Shown in pieces: positions 43,410 to 44,039 of a stretch of DNA of 44,039 nt. Made by a program: the position numbers and the translations under genes. The notes under the pieces were generated by a model. It was not told the origin of the DNA. It made no database searches and was given only the letters and a program-made list of their open reading frames with translations. This DNA is from Galbibacter sp035306585. GTDB lineage: Bacteria > Bacteroidota > Bacteroidia > Flavobacteriales > Flavobacteriaceae. The DNA is taken from positions 1 to 44,039 of the forward strand of contig NZ_DATGNU010000002.1 in assembly GCF_035306585.1 (NCBI RefSeq), given 5' to 3'. Position 1 is the stretch's first letter. Every line of letters starts with the position of its first letter.

Positions 43410-43516
43410 CGACGGCGAGGAAAGCGAACTTGACGAACAGGCACCACAGCAAATAACGACGCTTTGCTTAACGCCGCACTTTGGATGGTATTATAATTTT
43501 GTTGTTCTGTTTGCAT
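43400..43516 (-). CDS. Arginine/proline-rich leader peptide (candidate attenuator)
   Basis: A 38-codon frame, too short for ordinary gene calling. It begins MQTEQQNYNTIQ, continues through SAALSKASLFAVVPV and ends RQVRFPRRRRP. It holds six Arg codons (all CGT or CGC) and three Pro codons in the last 13 codons, including four Arg in a row just before the final Pro and the stop. It lies 92 bases upstream of the GNAT-argGC-proC-argD-proABB-argF'B cluster, on the same strand. Two hairpins follow or overlap its end. This matches the layout of amino-acid leader peptides (his, thr, ilv type) in which starvation stalls the ribosome and changes RNA folding. The role is inferred; the frame and codons are seen. 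Confidence 0.75.
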   Translation of the reverse strand: MQTEQQNYNTIQSAALSKASLFAVVPVRQVRFPRRRRP

Positions 43517-43517
43517 T

Positions 43518-43557
43518 GTGCAATTAAATTCGTATTGTATTAATTCTACAGTGCAAT
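43518..43557. repeat. Direct repeat in the promoter region of the arg/pro operon
   Basis: GTGCAAT occurs at 43518-43524 and 43551-43557, 33 bases apart start to start (about three helical turns), with an AATTAA...TTAATT semi-palindrome between. It lies between the divergent leader peptide and pabB-like starts and may be an operator. No canonical TAnnTTTG is seen for the leader transcript. Confidence 0.35.
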
Positions 43558-43596
43558 ATTAGGAATTATTATTAGATTAAAATGTGTAATCTTTGT

Positions 43597-43604
43597 TAAA
43601 TTTG
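43597..43604 (+). promoter_or_regulatory. Candidate -7 promoter element for the pabB-like gene
   Basis: TAAATTTG matches TAnnTTTG and lies 30 bases before the ATG at 43635. Confidence 0.4.
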
Positions 43605-43634
43605 TAACATACTAATGTAAAGCCTAACCACAAT

Positions 43635-44039
43635 ATGCGTAGAACTGTTAAACAATTCAATATTTTAAATGTTGAGCTGTTTAAAGCCCAGCTACTAAGC
43701 TGGTCGAATCAATTTGAAGAAGTGACCTGGTTGGATAGCAATCATCACAAAGACAATAACAGCAACTATGAAGCAGTTCTGGCAACTGATGCATTAACTA
43801 GCATCAAGACCGATTATGCTCATGCTTTTAAAGAGTTAAAAGAATACCAAAGCAATATAAAAGACTGGATATTTGGCTATCTGACTTATGATCTAAAAAA
43901 TGCTGTTGAGGATTTAAGTTCTGAAAATTTTGACGGTTTAAATTTGCCTGACCTTTATTTTTTTCAACCTAAAAAGTTGTTTTTAATAAAGGATGCTGTC
44001 GTTGAACTTCACTACTTGGCAATGGTGGATGATGAACTA
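43635..44039 (+). CDS. pabB: Aminodeoxychorismate/anthranilate synthase component I family, N-terminal part (runs off the window)
   Basis: 135 codons are visible, with no stop before the window edge. The N-terminal domain has VTWLDSNHHKDNNSNYEAVL, DWIFGYLTYDLKNAVEDLSS and LPDLYFFQPKKLFLIKDAVV, the pattern of the chorismate-utilising component I N-terminal domain in Flavobacteriaceae. The catalytic chorismate-binding domain lies outside. PabB makes 4-amino-4-deoxychorismate for folate; an anthranilate synthase or isochorismate synthase relative cannot be excluded from this fragment. The ATG at 43635 begins MRRTVKQFNI. It is divergent from the arginine-proline operon. Confidence 0.8.
   Translation, partial: MRRTVKQFNILNVELFKAQLLSWSNQFEEVTWLDSNHHKDNNSNYEAVLATDALTSIKTDYAHAFKELKEYQSNIKDWIFGYLTYDLKNAVEDLSSENFDGLNLPDLYFFQPKKLFLIKDAVVELHYLAMVDDEL

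Noticed and set aside
1..44039. CRISPR arrays, tRNA or rRNA genes, insertion sequences, phage or defence genes
   Set aside because: No repeat-spacer pattern, cloverleaf, transposase, integrase or known defence motif was seen on either strand by reading; a tRNA or IS search program was not available.

Overview
The window looks like a chromosome segment of a member of the Flavobacteriaceae (phylum Bacteroidota), probably marine or environmental. Base composition is AT-rich. Several genes carry the Bacteroidota -7 promoter motif TAnnTTTG just upstream. Families typical of the group are present: DUF2911, SIMPL, DUF4369-TlpA, 2TM-domain LytS kinase, DUF2007, and an N-succinyl/N-acetylornithine transcarbamylase in place of classical OTC. 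I see no rRNA, tRNA, CRISPR array, insertion sequence or prophage. All calls come from reading the sequence; no database search was run.

Layout. Positions 1-1159 hold the 3' part of rpsA with its terminator, followed by a secreted DUF2911 protein. A minus-strand block (2274-7295) has a membrane-anchored unknown, a lipoprotein gamma-glutamyltransferase, an AcpH-like phosphodiesterase, a 3-hydroxybutyryl-CoA dehydrogenase and a Gfo/Idh/MocA oxidoreductase. Next come housekeeping and envelope genes: pcm, glmM, an LpxL-like acyltransferase, a rhomboid protease, a SIMPL protein, a TlpA-type lipoprotein, a small beta-barrel, a large FAD/Fe-S dehydrogenase, DUF2007, a 2-TM unknown, pheT and recG. 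A two-component locus (about 23462-26303) encodes a LytS-type kinase carrying two extra 2TM domains, a stand-alone 2TM protein and a LytTR response regulator. sdaA, lpd, a LacX-like epimerase and an FMN reductase follow.

The most interesting part is a 12-kb minus-strand arginine plus proline cluster, 43516 down to 31267. In transcription order it holds a leader peptide, a GNAT acyltransferase, argG, argC, proC, argD, proA, two tandem proB copies, argF', argB, an argE-like M20 deacylase and argH. The cluster draws both pathways from glutamate. Three features stand out. (1) A previously unlisted 38-codon ORF (43400-43516) ends in RQVRFPRRRRP: six Arg and three Pro codons near its stop, followed by two hairpins. 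This is what a translational attenuator sensing Arg (and perhaps Pro) would look like. (2) Two proB copies are separated by an intrinsic terminator, and one copy has an altered substrate loop. (3) ArgF' has Ala at position 90, the residue that decides acetyl- versus succinyl-ornithine use, predicting an N-succinyl pathway. The GNAT protein at the head of the operon is then a candidate for the first acylation step.

The window closes with the start of a divergent pabB-like gene (43635 to the edge).
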